Below are positions 36,151 through 48,352 of a stretch of DNA of 64,000 bases, one piece after another. This DNA comes from Sparassis latifolia (Eukaryota; Basidiomycota; Agaricomycetes; Polyporales; Sparassidaceae). Below the pieces are notes generated by a model. That model was not told the origin of the DNA. It saw only the letters and a list, made by a program, of their open reading frames with translations, and ran no database searches. The stretch is from the NCBI GenBank assembly GCA_018466975.1, contig CM031560.1, positions 1,426,001 to 1,490,000 on the forward strand. The letters are read 5' to 3'. The translations under genes and the position numbers were made by a program. The number at the start of each line of letters is the position of its first letter. Within the stretch, counting starts at the first letter, position 1.

Positions 36151-38309
36151 ATGTCGCTAAAAATGCCCCAGGCCAATGGCCTCCAACTTTTCAAGGAAGG
36201 CTACAAGGTGCGCCCGCACGATCCCTCTACTTCGTCTGAGTTTCCGTTAGCCCTTCCTCACTTACACGCACGCGCAGCACTTGCAAGGCCTCGAGGATGC
36301 CGTCCTACGCAATATCCAGGCCGTCGCTGAGCTCTCTGACCTCGTGCGCACGAGCTTCGGGCCAAATGGTGCGTCCCCTTCCCTCAGGTGTTGTCGGCCG
36401 CTAAGAGTGTGCAATGATATGCGGGCAGGCCGGAATAAGCTACTTGTGAACCACCTCGGCAGGCTCTTCGTCACCTCGGACGCGGCGACCATCATCCGCG
36501 AGATCGAGGTCGTACACCCCGCCGCGAAGCTCCTCGTCATGGCCTCACAAGCGCAGGAGGCAGAGGTCCGTGCTCTATCCATCACGCGCTCTCCGTCGGT
36601 GTTGATTTGAACTTGCCATCTGGTGTTGGTGTATCGTGTACGATGCAGATGGGCGATGGGACGAACATGGTGCTCATCCTCGCCGGCGAGTTCCTCAAAA
36701 AGGCGGAGCATCTCCTCGTGATGGGCCTCCACCCGAGCGAGATCATCAAAGGCTACGAGCTCGCCTCGGTAAAAGCCCTCTCCGAACTTGAGAGTGCGTC
36801 CCCCCTTCTCCCTCCTATACTCCCCCTCCGTCTATCCCGTTAACAAAATCATAGATCTATCAACATCCTCATTACCCTCCCCGCTCACACAAGCGAGCCT
36901 GGCGGCCGCGCTGAAGCCCGCGATTGGGTCGAAGCAGTACGGCTCCGAGGACATCCTCGCGGCGCTCGTCGCGGAGGCCGCGCTTGCGGTGATGCCGCCA
37001 AACCCGAAGAACTTCAACGTCGACAACGTGCGCGTCGTCAAGATCATGGGCGGCAGCCTCCAGGGGAGTAGGGTAGTACGCGGCATGGTGTTCGGCCGCG
37101 AGCCGGAAGGTAGGTCTTCTCCTCGACACCGGCATCGTGCATATTCGTGGTGCTGAGCCTGTGCCGTTGATAGGGATGATCAAGAAGGTACAGAAGGCCA
37201 AGGTTGCGGTGTTTACGTGCGGATTGGACATCGCGCAGACGGAGACGAAGGGCACGGTGCTCATCCATAATGCAGACGAGATGCTTAATTTCACGCGGGG
37301 AGAAGAGCAGCACCTCGAAAAGGTCCGCGGCTACCTTCTTCCTACCTTCACCTGCACCTCACAGTACAACGCTTTCCTGCTTGCAGATCTTCCAAGAAAT
37401 CGCCGACTCAGGCGTGAGGGTGATCATCGCTGGCTCGACCGTCGGCGAGCTCACGATGCACTACCTCAACCGGCTCAACATCGCCGTGCTCAAGGTGCTC
37501 TCCAAGTTCGACCTCCGGCGACTTTGCCGTGTCGTGAACGCTACACCGCTTGCGCGCATGGGCGCGCCGACCGCCGAAGAAGCGGGCTACGTCGACGTCT
37601 TCGAGACGACTGAGATCGGCGGCGACCGCGTAACGGTCCTGCGGCAGCTCGGCTCAGGCGAGGCCGGGTCCACTCCGGCTGTAACTGCAGAGAAGACGCG
37701 GACGGCAACGATTGTATTGCGTGGTGCGACGGCGAATCGGCTGGACGACCTCGAGCGCGCGGTGGACGACGGCGTGAACGTGATCAAGGCGCTGCTCAAG
37801 GACGCGCGGCTCGTGCCCGGCGCAGGAGCCGTGGAGCTCGAGCTCGCGCGCCGCGTCGAGGCGTACGGCGCAGGCCTCAAGGGCCTCGCACAGCATGGTG
37901 TGCGCCGCTGGGCCGCCTCGCTCGAGGTCGTGCCCCGCACGCTCGCGGACAACGCGTTCGGCGGTGCAGAGGGGAACGAGGTCGTCAGCCGGCTGTGGGC
38001 GAAGCATGAGGTGCCCGGCGGGGAGGCGTGGGGCGTGGACGTCGAGGTGCTTTGTGCCCTTCTCTACGTCAATCTCCCTCAATAGAATAGAGCTAACTCC
38101 GACTTTGGTTCCAACAGGCGGAGACGGACGGCACCATGCTCGCGACAGAGCACGGCATCAACGACTCACTGGCGGCTAAGTCGTGGGCGATCAAGCTCGC
38201 GACGGAGGCCGCGGTGTCGGTGCTCAGCGTCGACAGCATCATCATGAGCAAACCCGCCGGCGGGCCCAAGATACCGCAGCAAGCGGGCAACTGGGACGAA
38301 GAGGACTGA
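36151..38309 (+). CDS. CCT8: T-complex protein 1 subunit theta (chaperonin CCT8)
   Basis: CCT8 is one of eight subunits of the cytosolic TRiC chaperonin, which folds actin, tubulin and other proteins using ATP. Exon 1 starts MSLKMPQANGLQLFKEGYK. Spliced exons continue HLQGLEDAVLRNIQAVAEL, RTSFGPN, GRNKLLVNHLGRLFVTSDAA, REIEVVHPAAKLLVMASQAQ, MGDGTNMVLILAGEFLKKAE, NVDNVRVVKIMGGSLQGSRV, KAKVAVFTCGLDIAQTETKG, DARLVPGAGAVELELARRVE and ENSTRY-like ends finishing QAGNWDEED at 38309. The GDGTN nucleotide motif is intact. The LFVTNDAAT-like and VEL motifs are typical of theta. Short introns occur at about 36210, 36370, 36420, 36565, 36795, 37110, 37325 and 38050. This is a housekeeping gene with nothing unusual. 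Confidence 0.93.
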
Positions 38310-38955
38310 TGGTACGGTACTCGGGGTAGAAAAGTAACGCTCGTTGTACATTGGTATTGGCTATATTGCTTTCGTCGTCTTAGGCTATCCCTTCACCTTG
38401 ACTGTGAGCGTGTCTGCGAGAGCCGCTGAGCGTGACCGCGTCGCACTCTTTGGAGGGAACAAACAATGTGCATGGTCCGTGCGCACCTTGCACCCTATAA
38501 GACGGAGGCGTACGTGTTGTAACACCTCATACTTACCTTGATGGCACAAGCCCCTTCACGTAACCGGGTCTGTGGGCAGTAGGGGCCTCTCAAAGCACGG
38601 CGACCATGTCCTCAGGGGGAACCTGCGGTTTGTATGGGCTCCGGCTCATGCACCGTCTCAATATTTTCCTGTCCTGCTTCGGCCCTCGGGCTGGGCAGGC
38701 CTTTTTTTTTGGCCCCTGCATTCTGCTAACCCTAACCCTAGTAACGGTGGTAGGACTACTACAAGAAGACCTCGGCCCTTACGTTGAACTTTGGACTGTG
38801 GATGTTCATGGGAGGGCTTGACTCAGGTCCAATTCACGATGAAGACAACATATCAGAGTGACGATAAATGATTCTATGCTAACAGCCAGTGAGTAACATT
38901 ATGCAATAGTCCGTAGAGTTGCGATGTATGAGAGCACGGCGGGCGAGTGTCGGGA
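38310..38955. other. Intergenic between CCT8 and RAD50
   Basis: About 650 bases between two convergent genes. It contains a short telomere-like motif (38726-38740) and a T-run near 38703. No gene is recognised. Confidence 0.5.
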
Positions 38956-41900
38956 TCAACCAAATCTGTGACGTTCAATGATGGATTTCTGTCTCCCGTC
39001 TCGTGTGACCCGCCTGGAGATACCGTTGAGAATGAGATTTACAGTGAAGATACCACACGACATACCAGTAATAATCCATGACATTACTTTGGCCCAGTTT
39101 GCGAAGGAAGTTCTCATCGTGTGTGATGATGATGAGTTGGAAGTTGGCGTTACCTTTGCGCTCATTGATGATACTGTTGACGAATACAGCATCAGTAGTC
39201 GAAGGAAATTAAACACGCCACGAGACTTACTCTACGAGACTGGAGGCGAGGGCGTCGATATTCTCCGTGTCGAGCGCATTGGTCGGCTCGTCGAGGGCGA
39301 GGATACCGCAATTCTGCCCGAATGAGTCCGCGAGAGCAAGACGAATGATGATGGACGCTAGCATCTTCTGCCCAGCGGAGCACCGGCCTCGCATGTCCAT
39401 CTCCACGTTGTCCTTGGTCATGACAACCTAGGGGTGGTGACATGGGTTGAGTATCAAGGAATCTTCCCGCAGGATTACTTACACGATAGTTGTAGGTTCG
39501 TTTCGTGGCGCCGCCTTCGTTGTCTGCGCTGATCTTGATACCGTCGATATCTGGGTTGCAATTAGGGCAAATGAACAAGGCGGGTCGAACAGAACGCCGT
39601 ACCAGTGCCCTGATAGGTTTTATTCCACAGATGCCGCATCGTGTCGTTCACTTCCGCCATCTTGAGCGAGTGATACTTCATGATAGCGCTGGTACCACCT
39701 TCAGAACGAAGTTGGACAAAACGACGAGCAGTGCTTACTTGTCGAGGGCTTTTGCATACTTCTCCAGATCGTTGTTGGCCATATCGGACATCTAGGCAAG
39801 TTGAAAACGAACATCATTGTACATAGAGACTACTGATTCACCTTGACCTTAATCAGTTGATCTTGGTACTTCTTATTGATGTCCTGGAACTCATGTTGAT
39901 CGTCTTGCAGCGTTTCCAGTTGAGCTTGGAGCGCATTTATCTCACCACCGATGTGGGCAAACTGCACGGAGATACATTAGAAGATGGAGGAATCTTGGAC
40001 GTCAATTACGCACCCGGCTTTGCACGTCAGTCTCCTTCTGCTTCTCGACCTGATATTTCTCTTCAAATATGCGTTTGGCTCTTGCCGCTTCCTCCAGGTC
40101 GTATGAATCTATCTCCGCTTGTGCGGCAGCGATATCTTTGACGAGCTTGCGGACTCGGATGTTCTCACGCAGGTTAGCCATCGCCATGCCGCTTTCGTTG
40201 ATCTCCTGCTCCATTTTGTGGATCTCCTCACGGGTTTTCTCGAGCTTCATACCGAGCTCCTTAATATCAGCCTCGTGCTGTTCAATCTCTTCATTGCACT
40301 CTTTCAGCCGACGACCGCGTCTCTCCCGCACATACCTGCAGAAATATCAATATGTACCATTGCTGTGAAGACCGAGTGCCTTACCGTTCAATACCTTTGT
40401 TGGCATCTTCCAGTTTGTCGGATTCTACGTTCAGATCCTGCGAATACTGCTGGGCTTCAGCTATTTTTGCACTGAGCTCTCGCTCGGTGATGCGATACTC
40501 GTGTTCAAGCCGCTCGATCGGTACCTGAGCTTCAGAGATCTTGGTGTCGAGTTCCTGTTGGACTTCTGTAGGTGTGAACTTATGGGTTGACATGAGTGAT
40601 CCGTACCTGAAGTTGCTCGTTCGCAGAAGTCATCTCTTTCCTCATCTCCTCAATCCGAGATTTGAGATGCTCCTTGTCGCGCAAATCCGACTTCAGCTCG
40701 CCCTCGCGAAGGCGCATATTGCTGTGATCCTTCTCGAACGTGCGGAGAGCATTCGTCAGGCGCTCCCTCTCCCCCTGCAAATTCTGCTTCTCGCGTTCAG
40801 TGTTACGGCTGAATCAGACGTAAGCGCTCTGCATCGCCCGAGATCGCAGCACGTACATGTCGTTCCCCAAAACATCCAACTCAGCTTGAACGTCCTCGAT
40901 GCTCTTGGTAGAACCAGCGACCGCAAGGTCGGACTCGATGTTCTTGATCTCGCCAGTCAGATGTTCGATCTCCTTATGCGTCCTCGTCACATTAGCGGCG
41001 GGCTGCCTCATCGCCGACATCTCCTTGAGTTCCTTCTTTACCTCGTCCAGCTTCCTGAGTGCCTAAAGACAAAAACAAAGGGAAGCGGATTAGTGTCACG
41101 ATGGTGATTATACTAGCAGTAGAAGCAAATAAGCGGACTAACCTCCTCCGCCTTCTCCATCAAGGCAGATATCGCGTCTCCCTGCGCCTGGATGTCTCGC
41201 TCCAACGTGGGCACGTCGGACGTCTCCACTTTATCGCGCGAAGCAGCGAGGACAGCGAGTTCTTGCAGCCGCTTCAGTTCGATCTCCCAGTCCCGGAGCT
41301 CTCCTTCGATCTCTCTGACAGCCTCAGGGGAGGATTTCTTGATGCTGTCTTTGACCTGTATCCGAGGCGTCATGGTGCAAACGAGTATCAGCAGTTGGCG
41401 TACTAACGGATCTGTCGTACACCACAATCTCTTGGTCGTTCATACTGCGCGTACATAGGGGGCAGCATTTCTTCGTCTTGCCGACTTGCAGGAGTCGCTT
41501 GTACAACTCGTGCGCTCCCGCAGATTTACCAAGCTCCCTATAGAAACTCCATTCGTAAGCGGATATCGTCCATTTGCAGGCAAGTAACGTACTCGTTGCG
41601 CGTGCTGATCTCCTTATTCGCGTCACTGATAGCATCACCCACGTTGTTCGCATCTCCTTCGCTGAGCCCATCTTTCAGCTTCTTGTCAAGCACTGTGAAG
41701 ACGACGGGGTGAGCCGCTACATCGGAGGTGGACATCGAATGGTGAGGATGGGACTCACCTTTAATCTCGTTTTGTTTCGATTTGACTTGAGACTTGAGAT
41801 TCGATAAGTTCGACTCCGCTGCTTGCAGGTTCTTGCTGGCGATATTTGATTCTTTCTCAAGGTCGATATGCTCCCGTTCTTTCTCACTTAAGACAGCGGT

Positions 41901-44081
41901 TAGTTAGAACGTTAATGTGAGGGGAAAACTCAACGTACCCGACAACTCGTTCCAAGTCTCGCTCCATGGAGTCCGGCTGCGCATCCAATCCGACTAGCTT
42001 ACGGAACTTCGGATTATTAAACTCAAGCCTTATTGCGGGAACATAAGTGTCAGGAACACCCGGTGACAACGCATAGACTCACAGATTCTTCAACTCACTC
42101 GTCCTATTCTTCAGTTCTGTCCGCGTAAGATTCAGACGCGCCCTTGCATCTGACTGCCGACTGAGGGCTCCGAGTTCGATATTCAACTCTTCCCGCTTCG
42201 TATCCAGATTGCGTCCCTTCGCGGTAACTTCCGCTAGGCGCTCCTCGTACTTGCCTGCACGCAAATCGGCTTTGATACTCTCGATGCGGTGCTCTTTCTC
42301 CTCCATGTCTGCCCGGAGCGCGTGCAGCTCAGAGTCCAACACCTGCGCTCGGTCCACCTCATCCTGTGTGCGAGTGATGTTGCTCTGGTGGTTTGCCTAT
42401 TTAACCCAAGGGTCCAAGGGTGGGTTACCAGCTGAACCGAGCAACAGCTACTACAAAGAGACATACCACACGATCCCGGATGGAGAGCTTCTGTTGCTTG
42501 AAGCCCTGAAGCTCTGTGTGCAAATGTCTCGATTTCTCGTTGTACTCATCGTTTTTGGCCTTGTTCTCGCCCTAGAGTTTCGCTGAGTGTCAGGGTGCAG
42601 AGTCACCGGAAAGTTCGTGAATCCTACCTGAAGTCTGTTGGTCTCGGAATGTTGCCGACGCCGCAGGTCGCCTAGCTTCACAATAAAGTCCTGAATCTGC
42701 TCTCGCGAAAGAGGGGAGTGATCGAAGCCCTTGATCTGGTACTTGGCACTGATGTCTCTGATGGAAGATTCGCGGTCCGCTATACGCTGTTCTTGTGTCT
42801 GAAGTCCCGTCAGCGAAAGCAAATACTATGATCTTTTTAAAGGAACCTCCTTGCCTTCTCATCGCTCTCCAGGCGGCCTTGCTCATTCATTAAGTCGACG
42901 TGCGCCTTTCTCGCCGCAGCCAGTTCATCATTTACGTCCTGCAACTTCTGATTTTGCACTCTGCACCTCTGTCTTTGCTTGGCGACGTTCTCGTCGAAGT
43001 TCTGCAGACGATCGGCCAACTCTTCATCGGTACCTTCGAAGTCCAATATCAGTCGTCGGCACTGGAGAACGGCACACAATAAGAGTTACCGCTCAGCTCC
43101 TGAAGGTTCTCCCGTGCGCTGGCGAGCTCCTCCTGGTAATGCGCCTTCTTCTCGTTGAGATTGTCGATCTTCACGTATATCTCGCGAAACTTGGTCGCGG
43201 ACTCGTAAAATTTGGCATTGGCCTTGACGAGGTACTCATACTGCTTTTTGAGCTCGTCGTACTCCATTTGCTTGGCAGATATCGTGCCTGTCATGTCAGA
43301 GACGCGGCTCTTGATCTTGTCTGCGTGCTGCTTCTCCCGAGACAAGGCCTCTAGGCGCTCCTTCTCAGCCTTCAGGTCGGCGACGCGGTCCTTCCGAAGC
43401 GCCTTGATGGAGTCGAGGGCTTTGGTGTATCTGCCAAATGCTGTTGGTGGCAATTTTGATGCGTGAAATTTGACACTCACTTTGTTGCTTCGAAGATATC
43501 ATCGAACTTCTTCTTCAAGGCTGAGGGCTCGGAAAGAGGCCAGTATGAATCTTCCTGATGACAGAATATGACGTTCTCGAGCACCGCTTTTGACACTCCG
43601 AGTAAATGAGGGATCTCAGCGTCCATCTCTGCACATTTGGTGGAGATCACCCCGCGCTACACCCAGGTCAGCAACGCTAAAGTATAACTACAGCGCGACG
43701 CACCTTTGAGCCACTCGAATCCGCCAGCGCGAGGATGCTCTCGAGAGTCTTCATCGTCATTGCGCCGTTTTTCTTCAAGGTGACAGACAGGTTGCGTACA
43801 ACGAGCATACTGTTGTCGTTCGCAGCAGTGAACCTGAGCTTAACCTGCGCCTTTACCTCCTTCTCATTCGCCATCTTAGGATCATGCACGAAGGCGCCGC
43901 CGCGAGTGTTGGGTGGCTGGTCCCCGGTGGTGGCGTATTTGAGACACTCGATGATGGTGGTCTTGCCGCTTCCATTGTGGCCGACAATGACGGTGACGGG
44001 AGTGAAGAACTCAATGACGGAGATCTGTTTGTCGTCGAAGGAGCGAATGCCCCGGATAGCAAGCTTTTCGAGACTGGCCAT
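38956..44081 (-). CDS. RAD50: DNA repair ATPase RAD50
   Basis: RAD50 is the SMC-like subunit of the MRE11-RAD50-NBS1 (MRN/MRX) complex, which tethers and processes double-strand breaks and activates Tel1/ATM. The start is [20 protein letters not shown] (44081). Walker A lies in [20 protein letters not shown]. Very long coiled coils follow, interrupted by the zinc hook [13 protein letters not shown] (CPLC) near 41430-41480. The C-terminal half carries the signature [20 protein letters not shown], Walker [21 protein letters not shown] and the D/H-loop region [13 protein letters not shown], ending at 38956. There are many exons; the coiled-coil ones read E/K/L/R-rich in a single frame each. The order and size (about 1300 residues) match the family. 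It diverges from the SCOC-like gene over 123 bases that hold two ACGCGT sites. Confidence 0.96.
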
Positions 44082-44204
44082 TGTCAAACTGGTCGTCGCG
44101 AATCAGGAGTGACTACGTGCAACGCGTGACACGAACGCGACGCGTTGGGTCACGCGGTCGTGGACAGCCTTAATGGGCGCTAAAGTGCCTTGTATCTGCC
44201 CTTC
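44082..44204. promoter_or_regulatory. Bidirectional RAD50 / SCOC-like promoter with two ACGCGT (MCB-type) sites
   Basis: Only 123 bases separate the two start codons. ACGCGT occurs at 44122-44127 and 44140-44145. In fungi, ACGCGT is the core of the MluI cell-cycle box bound by MBF, which drives G1/S transcription of DNA replication and repair genes. Function here is inferred. Confidence 0.5.
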
Positions 44205-44605
44205 ATGTCATTGATGCTGGGATACAATGCCCTCGACGACACCAGTCCACGCTGGGGCGCCCCTCCTACTCCCTCTACAGACGAGCTCATAAGAGATGCT
44301 ATCAGGAAGGAGCAGCTCGTCAAGTACGCTCATGCTCTAGTTTTTGCACCTTTCTTCTACGTAGCTGAACAAACTCGTCCGCAGAGAACTCGTCGCATCC
44401 CAGGATGATCTTCGAGGTTCGTCCCATCAACCATACGTCGATTGGCTTCTTCTCTGATACGTTTACTACGCTGAATAATCAACATGTAGCCCTGCTCACA
44501 AAAGTGAAGAGTGTCCAGGGAGACGTTGACAAGCTCGCGTCGGAAAACGAGACTCTGCAGATGTACATTGATAATCTCACAATGCAGATGGCAAAGCGGC
44601 GCTGA
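44205..44605 (+). CDS. Short coiled-coil protein, SCOC-like
   Basis: Three exons (44205-44323, 44385-44416, 44490-44605) with GT-AG introns join in phase to give 88 residues. The N-terminus MSLMLGYNALDDTSPRWGAP is disordered. The rest is a continuous heptad-rich helix: LIRDAIRKEQLVKELVASQD, LRALLTKVKSVQGDVDKLAS and ENETLQMYIDNLTMQMAKRR. The ENxxLxxYIxNLM-like end is the hallmark of the SCOC/SCOCO family, whose members bind Arl-type GTPases at the Golgi and act in vesicle traffic and autophagy. The family call rests on the C-terminal 50 residues. The short internal exon explains why no single frame shows the whole protein. Confidence 0.75.
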
Positions 44606-44711
44606 TGCCTCTGCATTGCAAATATCGGACATAACACATCATAATCTATTGCCTCTCGAACTTGGACAAACACACAGCGAAGTCTCTAAATTCTCCCGTA
44701 CACTACGGAAG

Positions 44712-45962
44712 TCAGTTCATGAACGCAAAATTCGAAACCGATTTGCGTCTCGGAAAGTGGCGAACAGGTACAGGATCTTCTCTCTGCAGAAAAGTTGTCA
44801 GATCCAGGGTCAACAGACTGTACAACCGAGGGGCTCTTACCGTCCACACGGGCAGCGCGTCAGTACACAGTTCAATGCCTCTCTTCTCGCATTTCCTCTG
44901 CAGCAGGGCAAAATCCGGATGTGTCTCCGTGGCAGCATCGCAAGTCACAATGCGTAGTCTAGGAAGGGTGTCGATGACGGAGATGATGGAGCGAAGCGAC
45001 GGGCTGGAGCTCCATACAGGGTTGCGGAAACCCAGATGCTCGAGCGACGATGGAAGCCCGACTAGCTGGGGGAAGGGCGACACTTGGTAGAACACAGCTT
45101 CCTCCAGGTTGGGACAGTGCCTGAGAACGGCCTGTGCATGCGCGCTGTACCGAGTCAGACGAAGCGAGCGGAGACGCGCCCCGTGCTCCGCGAGCAGGTC
45201 GTCCCACTTAGGCCCTGGGACGTCTCGGAACTCGGCGATCTGCAGGTCTGTCTCCGGATTGGACAACAGCCAGCGCGCAATTTCAGGAGACGGATTGCGA
45301 TGCAGGATAAGCTCGTAGAGCTTAAGGTTGGAAGAACGGGCAGGGGGAGTAGCATTGAGCTCCGTGCCTATCCTGAGGAATCGCACAGTAGGCCATACAC
45401 CGAGGAGTTGGAAGAGAATGGGAGATTGGATACCGCACAGTAGGATGCTCAGCGCCTGTATGTGGATCGCGGATCGACCATTGGCAAGACACCGGAGCTC
45501 GCTCATCGTCTCCTCGTCAAACTCGTGGATTCCGGAGACACGGATAACGACTTCGTAGAGTCGGCTGCATCGCGACAGCACCATGGGAAAACCCCTGACG
45601 GTGTGATGAGGAACGTTCAGGTGCCCCACCAGCATGTCGACAGTGCGCACGAAGCTGCCCAGCCTGCGGCCGCGCCCGGTCGACGGGTCAGTCGCGTAGT
45701 AGAAGCTTTCGATCGCCTGTCCAAAGTCGCCGTGTCCAAACTGGACAGAACGGAAGATTAATTGCTGCGACGGCTCTCTCCATGAGGGTGACACGAGAGA
45801 ACACGCCTTCAGAGTTCTAAGGTCTGGTGTCTTCAGAGTAATGTCAGAAGACTTGGTAGAAGTCTGACTTATGTGCTCAGCCATCGGCTGTGCCAGAGCA
45901 CCAGCATCATAGTAAGCCCACTCCAGTATGCTGATGATCAGCTCTGGCGGCAACGTATCCAT
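44712..45962 (-). CDS. F-box protein with leucine-rich C-terminal part
   Basis: A single uninterrupted frame of 416 residues. The N-terminus MDTLPPELIISILEWAYYDA is the first helix of an F-box, followed by LRTLKACSLVSPSWREPSQQ, completing the Skp1-binding fold. The rest has repeated Leu-rich segments (LYELILHRNPSPEIARWLL; LRSLRLTRYSAHAQAVL; LEHLGFRNP; LPRLRIVTCDAA) consistent with irregular LRRs. F-box proteins recruit targets to SCF ubiquitin ligases. Basidiomycetes carry many rapidly changing members of this type, and the substrate cannot be predicted. Tc1 copy 2 sits 164 bases upstream of the start codon. Confidence 0.85.
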   Translation of the reverse strand: MDTLPPELIISILEWAYYDAGALAQPMAEHISQTSTKSSDITLKTPDLRTLKACSLVSPSWREPSQQLIFRSVQFGHGDFGQAIESFYYATDPSTGRGRRLGSFVRTVDMLVGHLNVPHHTVRGFPMVLSRCSRLYEVVIRVSGIHEFDEETMSELRCLANGRSAIHIQALSILLCGIQSPILFQLLGVWPTVRFLRIGTELNATPPARSSNLKLYELILHRNPSPEIARWLLSNPETDLQIAEFRDVPGPKWDDLLAEHGARLRSLRLTRYSAHAQAVLRHCPNLEEAVFYQVSPFPQLVGLPSSLEHLGFRNPVWSSSPSLRSIISVIDTLPRLRIVTCDAATETHPDFALLQRKCEKRGIELCTDALPVWTVRAPRLYSLLTLDLTTFLQREDPVPVRHFPRRKSVSNFAFMN

Positions 45963-46125
45963 GTCTGCACTTGTGAGCGATTGGGACTTGGACGCACCCG
46001 GCCACGTAGACTTACCTGGGTACTTAGTCGCGTCGTTTGAGTGAGGCGGTGGCTATACAGCTTCTAAACAAAGTTCTGTGGGGCTGTCCGGAGGAGCTCG
46101 AGATACTGTAGGTTTGCTGTACTTA

Positions 46126-47686
46126 CAGTGACGGTCAAAAGTATCTGGACAGGTCACGGTCACACTCGTGACACTGTCCGGTTTGTATCAGCCGTTCCCC
46201 GCAGTCTCTTGTCAGCAACATTGTGGAGTACTGTAGATAGGATAGCCAGCAAGTAATGGGTGAGAAATCACACGAAAAAACGCGTCGAGGAGCGAGTGGC
46301 TGAGTGATAAGCCATCGGACCTGTGACACGGCAAGAACACGTACATCTCACTCGCAATTTCCCAACTCAAATCTTGTTCCACTATCATGTTTTTGCTACA
46401 AATGTGACATTCTCACACAGCATGGTCTATACAACTCCTACAAAGAGTGGTCGCATTGTTGAACAATACCATTCTGGTCGCAGTTCTCGTGCTGTCGCAA
46501 AGGAGTTTCATGTCTCCCCCCAAACAGTTTGCAGCCTCGCCAAGAAGTTCAAGGAGAACGGAAACATTTATCCACTTCCCAAGCCTGGCCGTCCATGCAA
46601 ATTAACAGCTCAAGATGCAGATTTTGCAGTTCTGCGGCTCGATCGAGGACGTGCTGAGAATGTGGCCGACCTGCAGCGGAGCTACTTTCCAAATGTGGGG
46701 CCCAAGGCGTTACGGCGTGCCATGCGCACGAACGGACTTATCTCTGCAGTTCGTCGGAGGGTGCCCTTTCTGACAAAGAAGCACCGACATGCACGGTTGA
46801 TTTGGGCGCGAGCTTTGCAGGGCTGGACAGAGCGGGAGTGGGAGAGGATCATTTTTTCCGATGAGTCTAAATTCAATTTGATCCACTCGGACGGGCATGC
46901 CTGGTGTTGGAGGAGAGTGGGGGATGGTTACCAGGACAGATACACACAGAAGACCAAGAAATTTGGTGGCGGAAGTGTGATGGTGTGGGGTTGCATCACG
47001 CCGGAAGGGGTTGGGCGGCTTCATCGTATCACAGGCATCATGCGCGCAGTGGACTATGTCCAAATTCTTGAACAAGACCTCCTTGGGACCCTACACAACT
47101 ATCACATGAATCCCCACCACTACTTCTTCCAGCAAGACAACGATCCGAAACATTCTTCCCACCTTGCGCGGTCATGGGTGGACGAGCGGACTGCATTCAC
47201 TGCCCTGGCCTGCTCAAAGCCCCGATATGAACCTCATAGAGCATGTATGGGATATCCTGGATAGACGAGTGCGTGCCAAGAACCCACAACCCAGCTCGGT
47301 GGACCAGCTCTGGGATGCATTGGAGGAGGAGTGGTCTCGGATCAGCTCGGCCCAGGTGCAGAAATTGTATGGGAGCATGCCTAATCGTGTGGCAGAATTA
47401 AAGAAAGCGAAGGGTGGTAATACCCGTTACTAACACAGATTTGTTTTCTCGTCTCCATTTTCGTGTTTTCGGCACAACCTTGACAATATCTTGATACCTG
47501 CAGAATGAACTTTCTACTTTCACACAACCTACATGTTTTATTAGAGCTACACTTCTCTCAATATTTTGCATATTAGTTCAGTCATGTATAAGCTCTTGAT
47601 ACACGACAGAAGTCATGCAATAACCATTGCACTTTGCGGTGAACTTGAGTTCAGGTCACATGTCCAGATACTTTTGACCGTCACTG
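46126..47686 (+). mobile_element. Tc1/mariner transposon, copy 2, transposase frameshifted (1561 bp)
   Basis: It is nearly identical to the copy at 20402-21964, with the same inverted repeats and TA on both sides (46124-46125, 47687-47688). It differs by a handful of substitutions and a 2-bp deletion near 47185. It sits between the F-box gene and RPN13, which point away from it on either side. Confidence 0.96.
46422..47433 (+). pseudogene. Tc1-like transposase, inactivated by 2-bp deletion
   Basis: It matches copy 1 up to the second catalytic Asp and RSWVDE. There GAGAG has become GAG (near 47185), shifting the frame so translation ends at 47264 (RTAFTALACSKPRY). The remaining part, with SPDMNLIEHVWD and the catalytic Glu, is open in another frame to 47433. 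Substitutions against copy 1 include Thr to Ala (GPKT/GPKA), Arg to His and Arg to Lys. Without the Glu the protein cannot act as a DDE transposase, but the ends remain usable in trans. Confidence 0.93.
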
Positions 47687-47820
47687 TAGGTTCCAAGTAA
47701 CTTGCTAAGTTACCCGGACATAGCAGCTGAGTCAGCAGCTATGAGAGACGTGACACGAACCATTCGTGGTGACGCGTCCGCGAGTTCTATCTCAACACGA
47801 CGAGCACACTTCGGTCCTTC

Positions 47821-48252
47821 ATGGCTGAACCCCGCATCGCGTTCAAGGCTGGTCGCGCATTCCGTCGCGAGGGCACTAACCTCGTCGATGCTGATTCGAC
47901 CAAGGGCGCCATCATCTTGCAGAACGGAGACGACGGGCTGCTGCATTTTATTTGGAAGAACAGAACTAGTAATGAGGTGGAGGAGGTGCGTGATACATTC
48001 ACGTGTTCCATGTGTGCTTCTGAAGGACTTATCTTGCTCGTAGGATCTGATTTTATTTCCGACCGACGCGTCGTTCGTTAAGGTGGAACAGTCGGCTTGG
48101 GGTCGGACATATGTATTGAAGTTCGCTTCGTCCAACCAGAGACATTTCGTACGTCCTCGACACCGTTATATATTCTATGCACTTAACTTTATGCGTTGCA
48201 GTTTTGGATGCAGGTGCTTCATCTCCCTTCTGTGTTCCTGCGGACAGTGCTC
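47821..48252 (+). CDS. RPN13: Proteasomal ubiquitin receptor RPN13/ADRM1, 3' part lost in assembly gap
   Basis: Rpn13 sits on the 19S regulatory particle and binds ubiquitin through its N-terminal Pru domain. Three exons are readable: MAEPRIAFKAGRAFRREGTN through KGAIILQNGDDGLLHFIWKN; then DLILFPTDASFVKVEQSAWG and RTYVLKFASSNQRHF; then FWMQ, followed by a GT donor 35 bases before the N run. This is most of the Pru domain including the FWMQ motif. The rest of the gene is missing because of the gap. On the far side of the gap only gypsy retrotransposon sequence appears, so the gene may be interrupted by the transposon or simply lie in unsequenced DNA. Confidence 0.88.
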
Positions 48253-48352
48253 NNNNNNNNNNNNNNNNNNNNNNNNNNNNNNNNNNNNNNNNNNNNNNNN
48301 NNNNNNNNNNNNNNNNNNNNNNNNNNNNNNNNNNNNNNNNNNNNNNNNNNNN
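48253..48352. other. Assembly gap (100 N)
   Basis: A run of exactly 100 N is the usual placeholder for a scaffold gap of unknown length. Adjacency across it is not proven. Confidence 0.98.
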
